The notes beneath the pieces were generated by a model. That model saw nothing but the letters and a program-made list of their open reading frames with translations. It was not told the DNA's origin and searched no databases. Below, in pieces: positions 1-10,996 of a DNA stretch of 64,000 bases (position 1 is its first letter; every line of letters starts with the position of its first letter). The stretch spans positions 186,001 to 250,000 of the forward strand of contig JAMYHL010000034.1 in NCBI GenBank assembly GCA_025531455.1, given 5' to 3'. The position numbers and the translations under genes are program-made. This DNA is from Apiotrichum sp. Y4204 (lineage: Eukaryota; Basidiomycota; Tremellomycetes; Trichosporonales; Trichosporonaceae).

Positions 1-950
1 GAGGCACTCGGCGTCGTAGATGGCGAGAGCGCCAGCAGCCGCCGAGACAGCGGTACCGTTGACGAGGCCGAGGCCCTCCTTGGACGCGAGGGTGACGGTG
101 GGGAGGTTGTACTTTGCGATAATCTCCGGGGCGGGCATGTAGGTAGGGGGGTTGGCCTTGGTGTCAAAGACCTTGACGTCGGGGTGGCCGCAGATGGCGC
201 CGGCAATGTAGCTGAGGGGCGAGAGGTCACCCGAGGCGGAGATGGTGCCACGGAGGGGAATGCAGGGGACGAGGCCGTTGTTGAGGAAGTCGAGGATGGC
301 CTGGAGGACCGAGATGCGGACGCCCGAGTGGCCGCGGACGCACGAGTTGATGCGCACGGCCATGGCGCCACGCACAATCGGGATGGGCATCGCGTGCTGG
401 AGCATGGTCTCGTACTTTGCGTCGACGGGGAGGAAGCCGCAGAGCTGGTGCTCGAGGAGCGAGATCTGGAGCGCCTCAGTGTCCGAGGTACGAGTGTCGG
501 CGGAACCGCCGAAACCGGTGGTGACACCGTAGATGGACATGTGCTTCTTCGACTCCTTGAAGGCGACCGAGGCCTCGACGACGGGGAAGACCGACTCGGA
601 GATCTTGGCGGTCGCGCCGTCGCGCGCAATGGCAATGACGTCGCCGAGGGTGAGGTTCTGGCCGTCAATCACGACGGGGCTCGAGTCGGCAGCCTTGGAC
701 GTCACGTGAGCGTGAGTCTGGAACATGCCGCTGTATTGTTAGCGCGAGGTTACAATGGGGAACGGGTTGGGGTGACAGGTGAATAACATATTGTGGGTGG
801 GCCGTAAACAACACCTTCCCAAAGTGCCACATTCCGCCACCCACCACCCGCTCTGAGGGCGGCGACTCACTTTGTCTTTTGGAACTTGGCATTGTTGTTG
901 GTCTTCAGGCCAAGGGTGGCGGAGGCGGGGAGCTCATTGTCGACGAACAT
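1..950 (-). CDS. PAL: Phenylalanine/tyrosine ammonia-lyase (5' part; runs off the left edge)
   Basis: Deaminates L-phenylalanine to trans-cinnamate, and probably L-tyrosine to p-coumarate, as a cytosolic homotetramer. Exons on the minus strand are 950-871 and 730-1 (continuing outside); the 140-nt intron has a GTGAG donor and ACAG acceptor. About 270 residues are visible. The Ala-Ser-Gly triad that cyclises to the MIO electrophile is at residues 192-194 in GTISASGDLSPLSY, and the catalytic Tyr is about Y94 in YGVTTGFGGSADTR. His121-Gln122 in LLEHQLCG is the selectivity pair found in bifunctional yeast PAL/TAL, whereas plant PAL has Phe-Leu; dual activity is inferred from this. The start at MFVDNELPAS is the first ATG in frame. 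The C-terminal half lies outside the window. A divergent CoA ligase lies 2.4 kb upstream and could use its product. Confidence 0.95.
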
Positions 951-3321
951 GGACACGTGAGGGGGGGTTTGGTCAGATTGTTGGTTGGGAGTGGAGAGCG
1001 GTGAGGGCTGCGGTGAAGCGTTGGGAGCGTGAGTATCGGTAGCGATAGCGGTAGAGAAACAAGTCTTGCACTGCGAGACGCGCGCTTATGTACCTCTTGT
1101 CCACGTCTCCCATGATCCCCATGCATGCCTCGGATACCGACACCTCTACATCATGTACCAACACACAGCGCCAAGGTCACGTTCGGTATTCACCCCGCGA
1201 GATGGTGATAGTGTCGGCCGGAGCATGCTGCCCATTCCAGCGTGCTATCTCTGGCAATCGGGTGCCAATTCAGTGGCCGGAACGCGCTACAGGTGACGCG
1301 GAGCAACTGTGGGGCCGCCGTCACCCCACGCCAGACCGCAGGCACATGTACCATGTATGTACGAGGTACTGTGGCAGATGCTGTGTTAGCCATTTCGCAT
1401 ATCCCGCACCCCGCATGACACCTGATACCGCGGGGGCGCCGGAAAGAGGCGCACCGCGAGGACACGCGGTGCCCGGTCTGGGCATCCTGGGCGCCGGGCA
1501 GGGCATGGCAGGGCATGGGATGGCATGGCATCATAGTAGTGGGCTCGGCGCTGGGCAGGGAACGCCGGATCTACAGGAACTACATGTAAGTTCCAGCTGT
1601 ACCCATCTGCATCATCGGCATCACCAAGATGGACACCGATACGAGGCTGCTGCGCGCTGCGCGCGAGGGCATGTACCGAACGAATGGCAAGTCCCGAAAC
1701 GGAGAATGGATAGGAGGACTGGAAGGACATTGGACATGGAGTTTGGATCAGGTTGCGCGACGCGCGCGTTGCGCTACTGCCATGCAACTAGCTGCTGCCT
1801 AGCTGCTGCTTCTGCCGCCTGCTGCCGATAAGTGCTGGCGCTTAGCAGACGATAAAGTGAGCAGCACCCAGTATTTCCAGTATTGCGCCATGGCCCATGG
1901 CAACATCGCCTATCTCTGGCTGGGTATCACTATCAATTGCACTTGTGAGTGCACGACGGCGGACAGAAAAGGGGTGTCATGCTCCGAGATAGACGTGGCC
2001 CCAGCGCTTTGTGTCCTGTGTCTGCTCCGATAGCAAACGTTATGCCGGTCAGTATCGTCAGTGCATGCGGCGAATTGTGCGATAAGCGCGTGGGAGGTGG
2101 CAGCTTGGTTCACCCGTGGTGGGGACGGACGGAGCTTGCATCCATGTAAACCTAGCACGTTTGCGCTATGTTGTTGCACTGTTCGATGATGTAGCTGCGG
2201 CGATAGGAGAACGTGGAGCTGGAGCATGCAGCATGCAGCATGCTGCACGCTGTCATCTCTCTGTCCTCATCTTGGCTGTGCCCCGACCCCTGCCCCGCAT
2301 TCGGAGATGGCCATTGAGAGTCCCTTCAGGTTGTCGGGTGGCAAATTCCTCTCCTGTCCCTGTGGGGCCACACCGGAGAACGACGATCCTCCAAATAACC
2401 CTACCCCGGGATCCGGGCGGCTAGCTCCGGCCGATCCGATCAAACAGTGCCCAACAGAACAGAAATGACGTGTGCTTCTGCCGACCCTCTTGCGGGCTCG
2501 GCATCTAGGCCCCCGGCCCCGGCCCCGGTGTCACCGAGAATTGGTGCCGATCCGTGGAGGTTGCCGACCGCAAGACGAACTGCGATTCTGCGAGCGAGAT
2601 CTGCGAGATGCGAGATGCGGCAACCGCCCTCGGCCGACGCCGTCTTCTGTGCTCTTGTGGTCGCCGCTGAAATGCCCACATAGAACGCAGAGTTGCAGCG
2701 CTAGAGCTGTCTGATTGCGCGGGATATATGAAACGTGGTACCAGCGAGGGCCCTGGCGGCCGCCAGGGCTGGTGTGGTGGGGAACATGGCCTGGATGCTT
2801 CAAGTGAGAGGGTGTGACTACCCTGCCTGATCTCTCAGGGCCCTGTCCCCCGGACGTCTCGGTCCCGGTCGTGGGGGATGTGGCCCCGCCTTTGCAGACG
2901 CCGTCGCCATTACTGGAATGTATCTCATGGTCAAGGCGGTAGATAGCATGGCTAGGAATGGCGGCGCGAAGCGACATGTCGCGTGGTGCTCTGCATATCG
3001 CTCTCGCATGATCTCGCAAGCTCGCAGCCTAGCAACTCTCGGTACTTGGCCTCCATATCCTCCAGGCACCCACGCTCCCATCCACGGCCGTCCATCCCGG
3101 TCCGCGGTCCATCGCCCGCCGCGCCCCTCGCTCCTCAGATATCCGAACAACTATCCATCTCTGTTTCGGCCCGGACGGTAGTCACTAGAACGCACCACCG
3201 CAACCGAGGTCGACGACGCTTCCCAACCTTGACTAGTTACCAAGTTTGAGCTCTGGCCTCTATCGATAAAACAAGACTCGACACAACACACGACAGACAA
3301 CACCCATCGTCCCCGCCCACC
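951..3321. other. Intergenic region between PAL and the CoA ligase (shared upstream region)
   Basis: About 2.4 kb separate the two divergent start codons. No open frame here has recognisable motifs or coherent splice structure. I see short GC-rich repeats: a GGGCATGG-type run near 1498-1530 and three overlapping GCATGC palindromes at 2224-2243. No TATA box stands out. It presumably carries the promoters of both genes. Confidence 0.6.
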
Positions 3322-5213
3322 ATGGTACTCCGCATCTACGAGTCCGATTTCCCCGCGCCGTTCCTCCCGCAGACGTCCATCTTTGACTATCTCTTCCCCG
3401 ACCGCCCCGGCGTGTCCCCCTTGCCGCAGTTCGACCCCGCCCTCCCGGCCTTTATCGACGGTCGCGACGGCCGCACCCTCTCCCGCGGCCAGCTCAAGGA
3501 AAATGCCCTCCGCCTCGCTGCCGGCCTCCACCTCCTCGGCGTGAACCGCGGCAGCACGGCCTGTCTCTGGGGGTACAACTCGCTCGAGTGGATCCAGGCG
3601 GCGTACGGCGGCCTCGCGGCCGGCGTCACCGTCAGCCCGTGCAACTATGCCTAGTGAGTAGAAGTGGAGGGCAAGAGTGGGGACGCATCCCCATGCGCTA
3701 GCGGGCCCTGTCCCCTGTATCTCTGTCGTTTTATTATTTCTGACACCCAGCGCCCCGCACGAGGTCGCCCACCAGATCAACGACGCGGGCGCCGAGCTGA
3801 TCTTTGTCGACCCGCTGCTCCTGCAGTCGTTCGAGGACGCGCGCTCACACCTGACCGGGCAGTTCCCGCCGTCGCGGGTCGTGCTCCTCTGCCAGCCCGG
3901 GGAGAAGCCCGCAGGCTCGCCGTACAAGTGTGTAGCCGAGATCTTTGCGGCCAAGGGCCTCCCGACATGCGAGCGCTTCGACGGCCCAGAGTGCATGGCC
4001 ACGGCATGGATGTCGTACTCGTCCGGCACGACGGGCCTGCCCAAGGGTGTCATGACCTCGCACTGGAACCTCACGTCGCAGCTCCAGGCGGCCAACATCA
4101 CGTACGAGCAGCTCAAGAGCGGACACGATGTCGTGCTTGGTTTCCTCCCGATGAGCCACATCTATGGTGAGTCTTGCGAGGCAGAGAATCAAGGCAACAA
4201 CTAACTCCAGGCGTCACGCTTTCCTTGTTCCAGCCGCTCTCGTTTGGCTGCCCCGTGGTGGTGCTCCCCCGCTTCGAAGAGACCGCGGCGCTCAAGGCGA
4301 TCGAGCGGTTCAAGGTGACACTCGCGCTGCTCGTCCCGCCCCTCGTCCTCTTGTTTGTGCACTCGAAGAATCTCGAAAAGTACGACTTGAGCTCGGTACG
4401 CACGATCATGTCGGGCGCCGCGCCGCTCAGCCCCGAACTGTGCGAGGCGTTTATCAAGCGCCTCCCCAACTCGATCATCATTCAGGGGTACGGCATGACG
4501 GAGACAACGCCGAACATCTGCACGATGAACCGGTCCGAGGCGCGTGCGCGCGCCGGGTGGGTCGGCCGCCTGATCCCGACGTACCAGGCGCGCCTCGTGC
4601 GTCCCGACGACGGCGAGGACGCAGACACATCAAAGGGCGAGAGCGGCGAGCTCTGGGTCCGCGGGCCTAGCGTCATGAAGGGATACCACGGCAACGCGGA
4701 CGCGACCTCGAAGACTATGGAGCCCGGAGGATGGCTCCGAACCGGTGACATTCTCGTCCGCGACGACCAGGGATGGTTTAAGGTCGTCGACCGCCTCAAG
4801 GAGCTGATCAAGTACAAGGGCTATCAGGGTGGGTTGAGACTACGACTCGAGAAAAACAGAGCTGACAAATAGTCGCGCCCGCCGAGCTCGAGGGTTTGCT
4901 GTTGCAGCACCCGGCGGTGGTGGACGTGGGCGTCGTGGGCGTGTGGGACGAGACACAGGCGTCCGAACTTCCGCGCGCATACCTCGTGCTCAAGGACGGG
5001 GGTGCCAACGACCTGTCCGCGCTGTGTGCCGAAGTGCAGGCGTGGGTCGCTGCCCGCGTTGCGCAGCACAAGCGCCTCCGCGGGGGCATTGTCGTGCTCG
5101 ACGCGATTCCAAAGTCGCCCTCGGGAAAGATTTTGCGTAAAGACCTCCGTGTGCGTGCTCAGGACGAGAAGGAGCGCGTGTACGGCTGGGTTAGGGCCCA
5201 GGCGCGCTTGTAG
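3322..5213 (+). CDS. 4-coumarate-CoA ligase-like acyl-CoA synthetase, peroxisomal (PTS1)
   Basis: ANL-superfamily enzyme that adenylates a carboxylate with ATP and transfers it to CoA. Exons 3322-3653, 3751-4166, 4211-4828 and 4873-5213 give 568 residues, the usual 4CL length. The P-loop SYSSGTTGLPKGV is at residues 199-211, followed by YGMTETTP, GELWVRGPSVMKGYHG, GWLRTGDI, the hinge DRLKELIKYKGYQ and the catalytic lysine in PKSPSGKILRK (K541). The protein ends QARL; ARL fits the PTS1 consensus [SAC][KRH][LM], so import into peroxisomes is likely. The start sits in a CACCATGG context. Substrate cannot be read from sequence: cinnamate/coumarate is suggested by PAL next door, but medium-chain or phenylacetate ligases of this clade look alike. 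Confidence 0.9.
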
Positions 5214-5860
5214 TGTAGCTTTGGGTTGGTAGGTTGGTAGCTTGGTAGGTTGGTAGGTTGGTAGCTTGGTAGCTTGGGGTAGCTTTGGTAGGCTTCTAGG
5301 GTTTTTGTGCTTGTATGCAAGGTCATCTCTGGTACTGTTGTGGGCACGGTGCTCAGGAGCTTTAGATGGCGCCAGACCACACGACCACACGCTTTTCAGT
5401 ACAGCCGTTCAGCATGCGTTGGGTGCTAGAGTGGATGGTGAGCACCATTACTGCGTCTTCCTTAGTTCCTGTGGTTTGCCTGCACGTACTGTACATGTAG
5501 GTGCAGCAAAACATTGATCACTCACCCGCAACGTCCCCACTGGAGTGTGGAGAATGGCCACTCACCAACGAGCCACTGTCGTCACCCGCCACCCGCCACC
5601 CGCCACCGAAGCGATAACGAGTAAACACTGAAACAAACATGTCCCGCGTACTGAACCCGCGTGACGTCAAATCACGTGCGCCACCAGCCCGCTAGCCAGC
5701 CAGCCGCGGCCAGCCGCCCATCCAACCGACACCTACGAGTCGCCCCTGCGTCCCCGCGTCCGTCCCCCACATGCATCCCAGTTCTCTACTTATCTCCCCC
5801 ATCTCCCCATCTCTCCATCTCTCCTCTCTTCATTGTATGCCCCCCCGCCCCCGACTAGCC
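5214..5860. other. Intergenic region: CoA ligase 3' flank and Pbi2-like gene promoter
   Basis: Starts with a tandem repeat immediately after the ligase stop codon (annotated separately) and ends in a pyrimidine block at 5783-5836, typical of the sequence just upstream of start codons here. A short ACCCGCC repeat lies near 5584-5604. No gene seen. Confidence 0.6.
5224..5275. repeat. Tandem GGTTGGTA / GCTTGGTA 8-bp repeat in a 3' UTR
   Basis: Six to seven copies of an 8-bp unit, TTGGTAGG or TTGGTAGC, beginning about ten bases after the ligase stop codon. It probably lies in the transcribed 3' UTR. The copies are nearly perfect, which suggests recent slippage. Confidence 0.85.
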
Positions 5861-6450
5861 ATGGCCCCCAAGGACGGTATGTGGACATATCATGAATGTC
5901 TAGTTCTGATTCCAGTTATCATCAAGTTTAAGCGCTCGACTGATGTCGCGGCGCGCGAAAAGGTGCTCGACGACATTACGAAGAAGGGTATGTACGCCGC
6001 GATGTTTCTTGTGAATGAGTGCTTATCCCAGGCGGATCGGTCGTCAAGAAGGACAACCTCGACTCGCCGAGTGAGTACCGAGCACCAAGCACCCGAGTAC
6101 CGAGTACCGAGTCCATTTCCCCGGCCACCCCACATCCCGCACCCATCGCTGACCGCAGTCTACCCGTACGCCCTTGCGCGCATGTCGGACGACCAGTACT
6201 CGGGCTTCCAGAACAACCTCCAGGAGCACGAGTGCATCGAGGGCTGTGGTGAGTGTTGAGTGTTGAGCTCTGGGCGGTGTGGGGAGAGGTCGATGGAAGG
6301 GACAAGGTGGTGAACCGTTCAGGGATGGGTGGCGAACCGAACCCTTCAACCCTTCACCCCCCTTTCGCACCCGTCACTTCTGCCCGCATCCCATGCCACC
6401 CCGTGTATCCGCTGACGCCAGAACTCGACCAGGAGATGAAGACGCAGTAG
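5861..6450 (+). CDS. Inhibitor I9 / Pbi2-like proteinase B inhibitor (about 81 aa)
   Basis: Small cytosolic inhibitor resembling the subtilisin propeptide fold; yeast Pbi2 inhibits vacuolar proteinase B and assists vacuole fusion. Five exons (5861-5876, 5916-5987, 6032-6070, 6159-6248, 6422-6450) encode 81 residues. The N-terminal VIIKFKRSTDVAAREKVLDD strand-helix, the GGSVVKKDN segment (compare GGSIV in Pbi2), and an acidic tail ending ELDQEMKTQ match the family in order and spacing. All introns have GTATGT or GTGAGT donors and CAG acceptors. Because the exons are tiny, no single open frame reveals the gene. The first 16-nt exon is the least certain, but ATGGCC context and frame support it. 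Confidence 0.75.
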
Positions 6451-6597
6451 AGTTGTACCGTCTATATCATGTCCAAACGAATGGAATGAGAATGAATGAC
6501 GAAGAATCAAAGAAGCGATGAGCGCCGAATCCGCGATCCGCGAAGCCACCCTTCTCTCCGTATGAAAAAGGTGCTCTCGCGATCCTAGGACCGCGAC

Positions 6598-6688
6598 TGA
6601 TCACTGACAGGCTCGAACTGCCGACCCCCGCATACCGACACGCGTCTGCGTATTAGTACGATGCTCTAACCAACTGAGCTAAGCGACC
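6598..6688 (-). tRNA. tRNA-Ile (anticodon AAU) with a 17-nt intron
   Basis: Read on the minus strand the sequence folds as a full cloverleaf. The acceptor stem pairs GGTCGCT with AGTGATC, the D arm is GCTC/GAGC, and the T arm is GGCAG-TTCGAGC-CTGTC with discriminator A. The anticodon loop CTAATAA is interrupted after position 37 by a 17-nt intron (CGCAGACGCGTGTCGGT), the canonical tRNA intron site. With the intron removed, the anticodon stem TCGTA/TGCGG pairs with two G-U wobbles. Mature length is 74 nt before CCA addition. It lies between two protein genes and is presumably transcribed by Pol III from internal A and B boxes. Confidence 0.93.
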
Positions 6689-6871
6689 AGGTGTGGGCGG
6701 CATTCCGGCGCCGTCGCCGCGAACGGTGAGAAGCAAGTGTCAGGATCCGGAGAAGCCGGAGAAGCATATAAGTCAGGAGAGAGTCAGTAACGAGGTGGTC
6801 AGTGTAGACAGGTATTGTACCCCGAAATGTTCTCTATCTCTATCCCATCACCATGCCCATGCTTCTTCTGA

Positions 6872-8870
6872 CTATTGGCGCGTCGACGCGAGATACACAA
6901 ACTGCTCGACCGCAGCACACTCCTCCCTCAACCCTGCAGCGACGCTTCCGCCCTTCCCAAACGCCGCATCGCACTCCTCCGCAGCCTCCTTCAGCGCCAC
7001 AGCAGCAGCAGTCTGCGCCGCAATCCGCCTCCTGCTCTCCGCTCGGAACGCTTCCGGGGTCGCGTCACGCTGCAATGCCATCAGCCGTGCACGTTCCGCC
7101 ATCCACAGCGCGACGGCCGGGTGGTGCGCGGGATACACTCGCTTCCCGGCAGCAATGCACCGCGTGAGCAGAGCCACGCCGCGCGTCTGGTCATCGTCGC
7201 TCCGCGGTGGGAGGAGAAGCAGCGCGCTAGCATGCAGTAGCTGTAGCTGTGGATGCGCGCTGTCGGGTACGAGCGCGGACAGCGCGGATATGGCCGCAGT
7301 TACTTCGGCGTCGTTTCCTCGCCCTGATGTCAGTGCCAGGAGAGGATGCCATGCAGGACGTACCAAGCGCGCCCTTGTCGTCAGCAGCGATGAGCCGTTT
7401 ACCCTCCTCGATAGCCGCGCGGAGGGCACGCGTGTCGACCTGGAAATCCTCGCCGCACGAGCAACGCACTGTCGCCTGAGCGCTCTGGAGATCTGCCGTC
7501 AGAGAGCTATTGGGCTCAATTCAGCTCACCCGGCATTCGGCCAATGCCGTCCCGCGCACAGCCAGGATGGCGGACACACCACCGCGGGTCGGCCCAAGCG
7601 GGATCCCCCTCCTTTGCACACAAATCACAGTTACACGCAAAACCGTACCGCTCGCGCAGCTCAAGGCGGCGTTCCGCATACGGCTGCGATACGTCAAGGT
7701 ACGACGTGAGCACCTGTTGTCAGTGGGTGGCATCAATCAGCACACCTACCTGCTCGCCCGCAGGAATGTCGTTAATCGCAACGACGTTCATCCCGGTTCC
7801 TGCCTTTGGAAACACGATCACCGCATTCGGGACACATGCGTGGTTGAAGAGCGCACACACCGCCGACGTCGCGACGCCGACGGGACTCAGGTCCGGCGTC
7901 GTGAGCGTGAACGAGTTGGTCATAAACTGGTGTGAGCATACTGGAAGTGCTTGTAAAGAGTTCTGTACAGCACCACTCACCGCCGAGCACATGTCCAGCA
8001 CCTCTCGCGCGTTCTTGAACCCATAGTCCTCCATGTTCACAGGGTGCACTAAATCCTTGCTGTCTCCGGGACGCACGGGCACCGCCGCGCCAAGGTAATG
8101 CTGCAGGTGGCGCACCTGGTGTGCGAGCATGCCTTCCCCATGCGCCGTAGACGTGATCATCGCGGCCGTTTGTTTCCACTACCATCAGCAATGCTTCTCC
8201 CCGTAAAGCTCACCCAATCGGGATCTCGTCCCTGCTCTCTCCGCCCGGCCCGGCGCGCCCAGCACATACGCCCGAGTGCGCGCCCCGCCTCGTTGGGGAC
8301 CCACGAAAAGTCGCCCCCGGCCCTCGCTTTGGCGGGGTACACCTCGGCCCACATGGCGCGGAAGCGGGTGAGCGCGGCGCACTCGTCTTTATGCCCGGCC
8401 CAGTCGGCTTTCTGGCAGCCCGCCGAGCAGTAGTGCAGCGCCTTGCACGCCGCGCAGCGCTGTACCTTCTTATTCTGGAAGCAGCCCGAGCAGTGCGACG
8501 CAATGTGTGGAGTGGAGAGTACCGCCGTGCGCGGCGGAAGGCGGAGGAGCGTCGTTCCTGCGGTTAGAGTAGGACGGACAGCGGGCTTACCAGCTGCAAT
8601 GTCGCGTGCTGCGTACAGCCCCCGACCAGAGTTTTTGCTCGTGCGCACCTCGAGTGCTGTACCCCCAAGCTCGGGGTAGAGGTACGCGTCGGGAGACGGG
8701 ACACTGTCGGCGCGAGCAACCGATACGTCTTGAGAGGCGTTCGGCGTCTTGCCTTCCTTGACCCGCGTCTGGTTTTCCTCACTTGTGCCAGCGCTGATAT
8801 CTTTTACCCCGCGATTCAGGGGCGTATGCCTCGCTTCCCGTGAGGCGCGGAGCGCCTTGAAAGAGGACAT
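6872..8870 (-). CDS. SET and MYND domain (SMYD-type) protein methyltransferase-like
   Basis: Predicted S-adenosylmethionine-dependent lysine methyltransferase. Seven exons (8870-8591, 8557-8214, 8178-7981, 7926-7750, 7713-7530, 7492-7364, 7323-6872) encode 587 residues. Order of parts: N-terminal SET strand KNSGRGLYAARDIAAG; MYND zinc finger at residues 116-153, beginning CSGCFQNKKVQRCAAC and ending HKDEC; core SET motif NHACVPN at 302-308; post-SET cysteines FACNCDLC at 358-365; and a helical C-terminal region like the TPR-type tail of SMYD proteins. Introns are mostly 33-54 nt. A histone or non-histone substrate cannot be predicted. It shares a 246-bp divergent promoter with CSN4. Confidence 0.88.
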
Positions 8871-9116
8871 CTCGTGAGAGTGGGATAATGTGGCTTTGAG
8901 ATAGATGTGGGTTTGTGTTGAATGCGGGCAAGGATCAGAGACTTTTGGGAGCTGAGAGTGGAGGTTGACTGGTAGTGAGTGGAGGTCCGACACGGACAGC
9001 CACGCAAGACGCACGCGTTATGAACCACCAACTGCGCCAGGTGCCAACACTCGTCGTCATCGTCGACCCCCGCTTTGCACCTGTTGTTGTTGTTGCTCAC
9101 ACCATCCCCCAGCACA
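8871..9116. promoter_or_regulatory. Compact divergent promoter, SET-MYND gene / CSN4
   Basis: Only 246 bp separate the start codons of two divergent genes, so both promoters and 5' UTRs must lie here. No TATA box is evident. The CSN4-proximal side carries a TTG-rich run near 9081-9096. Confidence 0.6.
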
Positions 9117-10996
9117 ATGGACATTGACACGGAGCTCTCGGCGCGCCTCTCCTCGGCGGCGTCCATCTCGTGAGTCGCCGCACGAGCAGTCTAACAGCAG
9201 GAACCAGCGCGAGCGTATCGCGGCATACCTCTCGCTGCTCTCCAACCTGCTATCAACCCTCTCGGCGCCCGAGCTCGTCTCCTTCGGACGGCACTTTGTC
9301 ACCTCGACGTCGATGGCGATGGTCGTCGGCCGCCGCGTCCTTGGGGCCTTTGTCGCTGCTCTCTCCTCTGGTCTCGACGTTCCCGTCCAGCCAGATGACG
9401 CAGACGAGCGCGAGTGGGTCGACGCCGGAAAAGTCTTTGCCACCCCGGAAGGAGAAGACGCGCGGCGCGAGGTCATAGAGGCGGTCCTCCAGCCCGAACT
9501 TGCCGGATGGTGCGAGGAGCAGACGACGCTGCTTCGCCATGCGCATGCTGCGATCCTCATGCGTGACGAGGAGTGGCTCGACGCCGCGCGCGCACTTATG
9601 AAGATCCCACTCGATGGCGGAAGCAGGTGAGTGGACCTTGGGCTGCTGGGACGGGCTGACGCCAGAATTGTGGCCGATGAGGAGAAGCTCGCAGTGTACA
9701 TGAAGATTGTGCGGCTGCTGCTCGAGGTGAGTGGTTGCAGGGTTTCTTCGCCACGGAATGCATTCTCACACTCGCAGTGCGGCGAGTCGGGACTCGCGCA
9801 AACGTACTTTTCGCGCGCATCGCTGCTGATTCACACGTCGACGGACGAGGTGACCCAACTGACGTTCCGCCTCTCGCAGGCGCGTCTCTTCGACTACACT
9901 GCCCGCTTCGTCGAGGCGGCGCAAAAGTACCACGAAGTGTCGTTCAACACCACGATCGACGAGGGCGACAGGCTGCAGATGCTCAGTTCGGCAGTGACGG
10001 CGAGTATTCTCGCGCCGGCGGGCCCGCAGCGCGCGCGGGTGCTTGCCTCGCTTAACCGCGACGACCGGGTGCACACCGCCCTCCCCGCGCATCTCTCGAG
10101 TATGCTCCGCAAGATGCTCCTCGACCGCATCGTGCGTCCCGAAGAGGTGCACGAGTTTGAGCGCGGGCTCGAGGACCACCAGCGCGCGATCGTCGAGGGT
10201 GGGGGCACAATGCTCGAGCGCGCCGTGAGGGAACACAATGTCGGTGCTTGTGCGAAAATCTACGACAATGTCGGGTTTGACGCCCTCGGACATCTCATCG
10301 GGCTTGACGCGCCGACTGCAGAGGCAATGGCGCGCCGCATGATCGAGCAGGGCCGGTGAGTTGATGGGTTGAGATGGCCGCAAGCTGGTGCTGGTCGGGG
10401 ATGGCATGGGCATGGACCAGGGTGGTGTGAGGAATGAGAATATGGGCCACGAATGGTACTTTCTTGCTCTCGCCCTCCCTCTTCTCGCCGAGTCTGCCAA
10501 CAAGGAATGCTGCCGTGCAAAGGGCAGTGTCACGATCTGTGCGTACTGCCCTGCGGTCCAGTGACCGTTCCTTGGATCCATCCTTGACGGCAGCCAGGAC
10601 AGCAGGCATCGGTGCAGGGTGGATATCGCGGGCTGGCAAGGGATGAAGGCATGGTGACGCCTCGCGCACTCCGACCCTCGTACCTTGACCTCGACCACCC
10701 TCGACATTCCTCCACTGGCAGCCGCATTCCATCCACTTCCTCGCGACCCTTTCTACTGATCCTGTACTGACGGCAGCCTGCGCGCGTGGATTGACCAGCC
10801 GCTGTCTCTGCTGTATTTCGAGTCGCGCCACGAGGACGACGACCAGGGCACGGCGGGCGGACTGGGCATTGAGCGCGTCGAGAGGGCTGTCGAGCCCGTG
10901 TCGTGGACTGAGCGGTGGGACCAGCGCGTGCGCGAGACGAGCCTCAAAGTCGAGGCGCTGGCAGAGACTATCACTGCCAAGGGCTTGTTGGCCTAG
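9117..10996 (+). CDS. CSN4: COP9 signalosome subunit 4
   Basis: Subunit of the COP9 signalosome, which removes Nedd8 from cullins and so controls SCF ubiquitin ligases. Five exons (9117-9169, 9201-9626, 9666-9726, 9778-10355, 10777-10996) give 445 residues, near the usual 400-450. The signature block ILAPAGPQRARVLASLNRDD, then LRKMLLDRIVRPEEVHEFE, then MLERAVREHNVGACAKIYDNVGF reproduces the CSN4 pattern, followed by the winged-helix PCI segment and the C-terminal helix. The first intron is only 31 nt (9170-9200) with CTAAC a few bases from the acceptor. The last intron is unusually long here (421 nt). Confidence 0.92.

Noticed and set aside
1088..1831. 247-residue open frame upstream of PAL on the plus strand
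   Set aside because: Composition looks random (many Cys, His and Arg), no domain or splice continuity, and it lies in promoter-like DNA.
3151..4161. 336-residue open frame antisense to the CoA ligase
   Set aside because: It mirrors codon bias of the ligase on the other strand; the ligase motifs on the plus strand are unmistakable.
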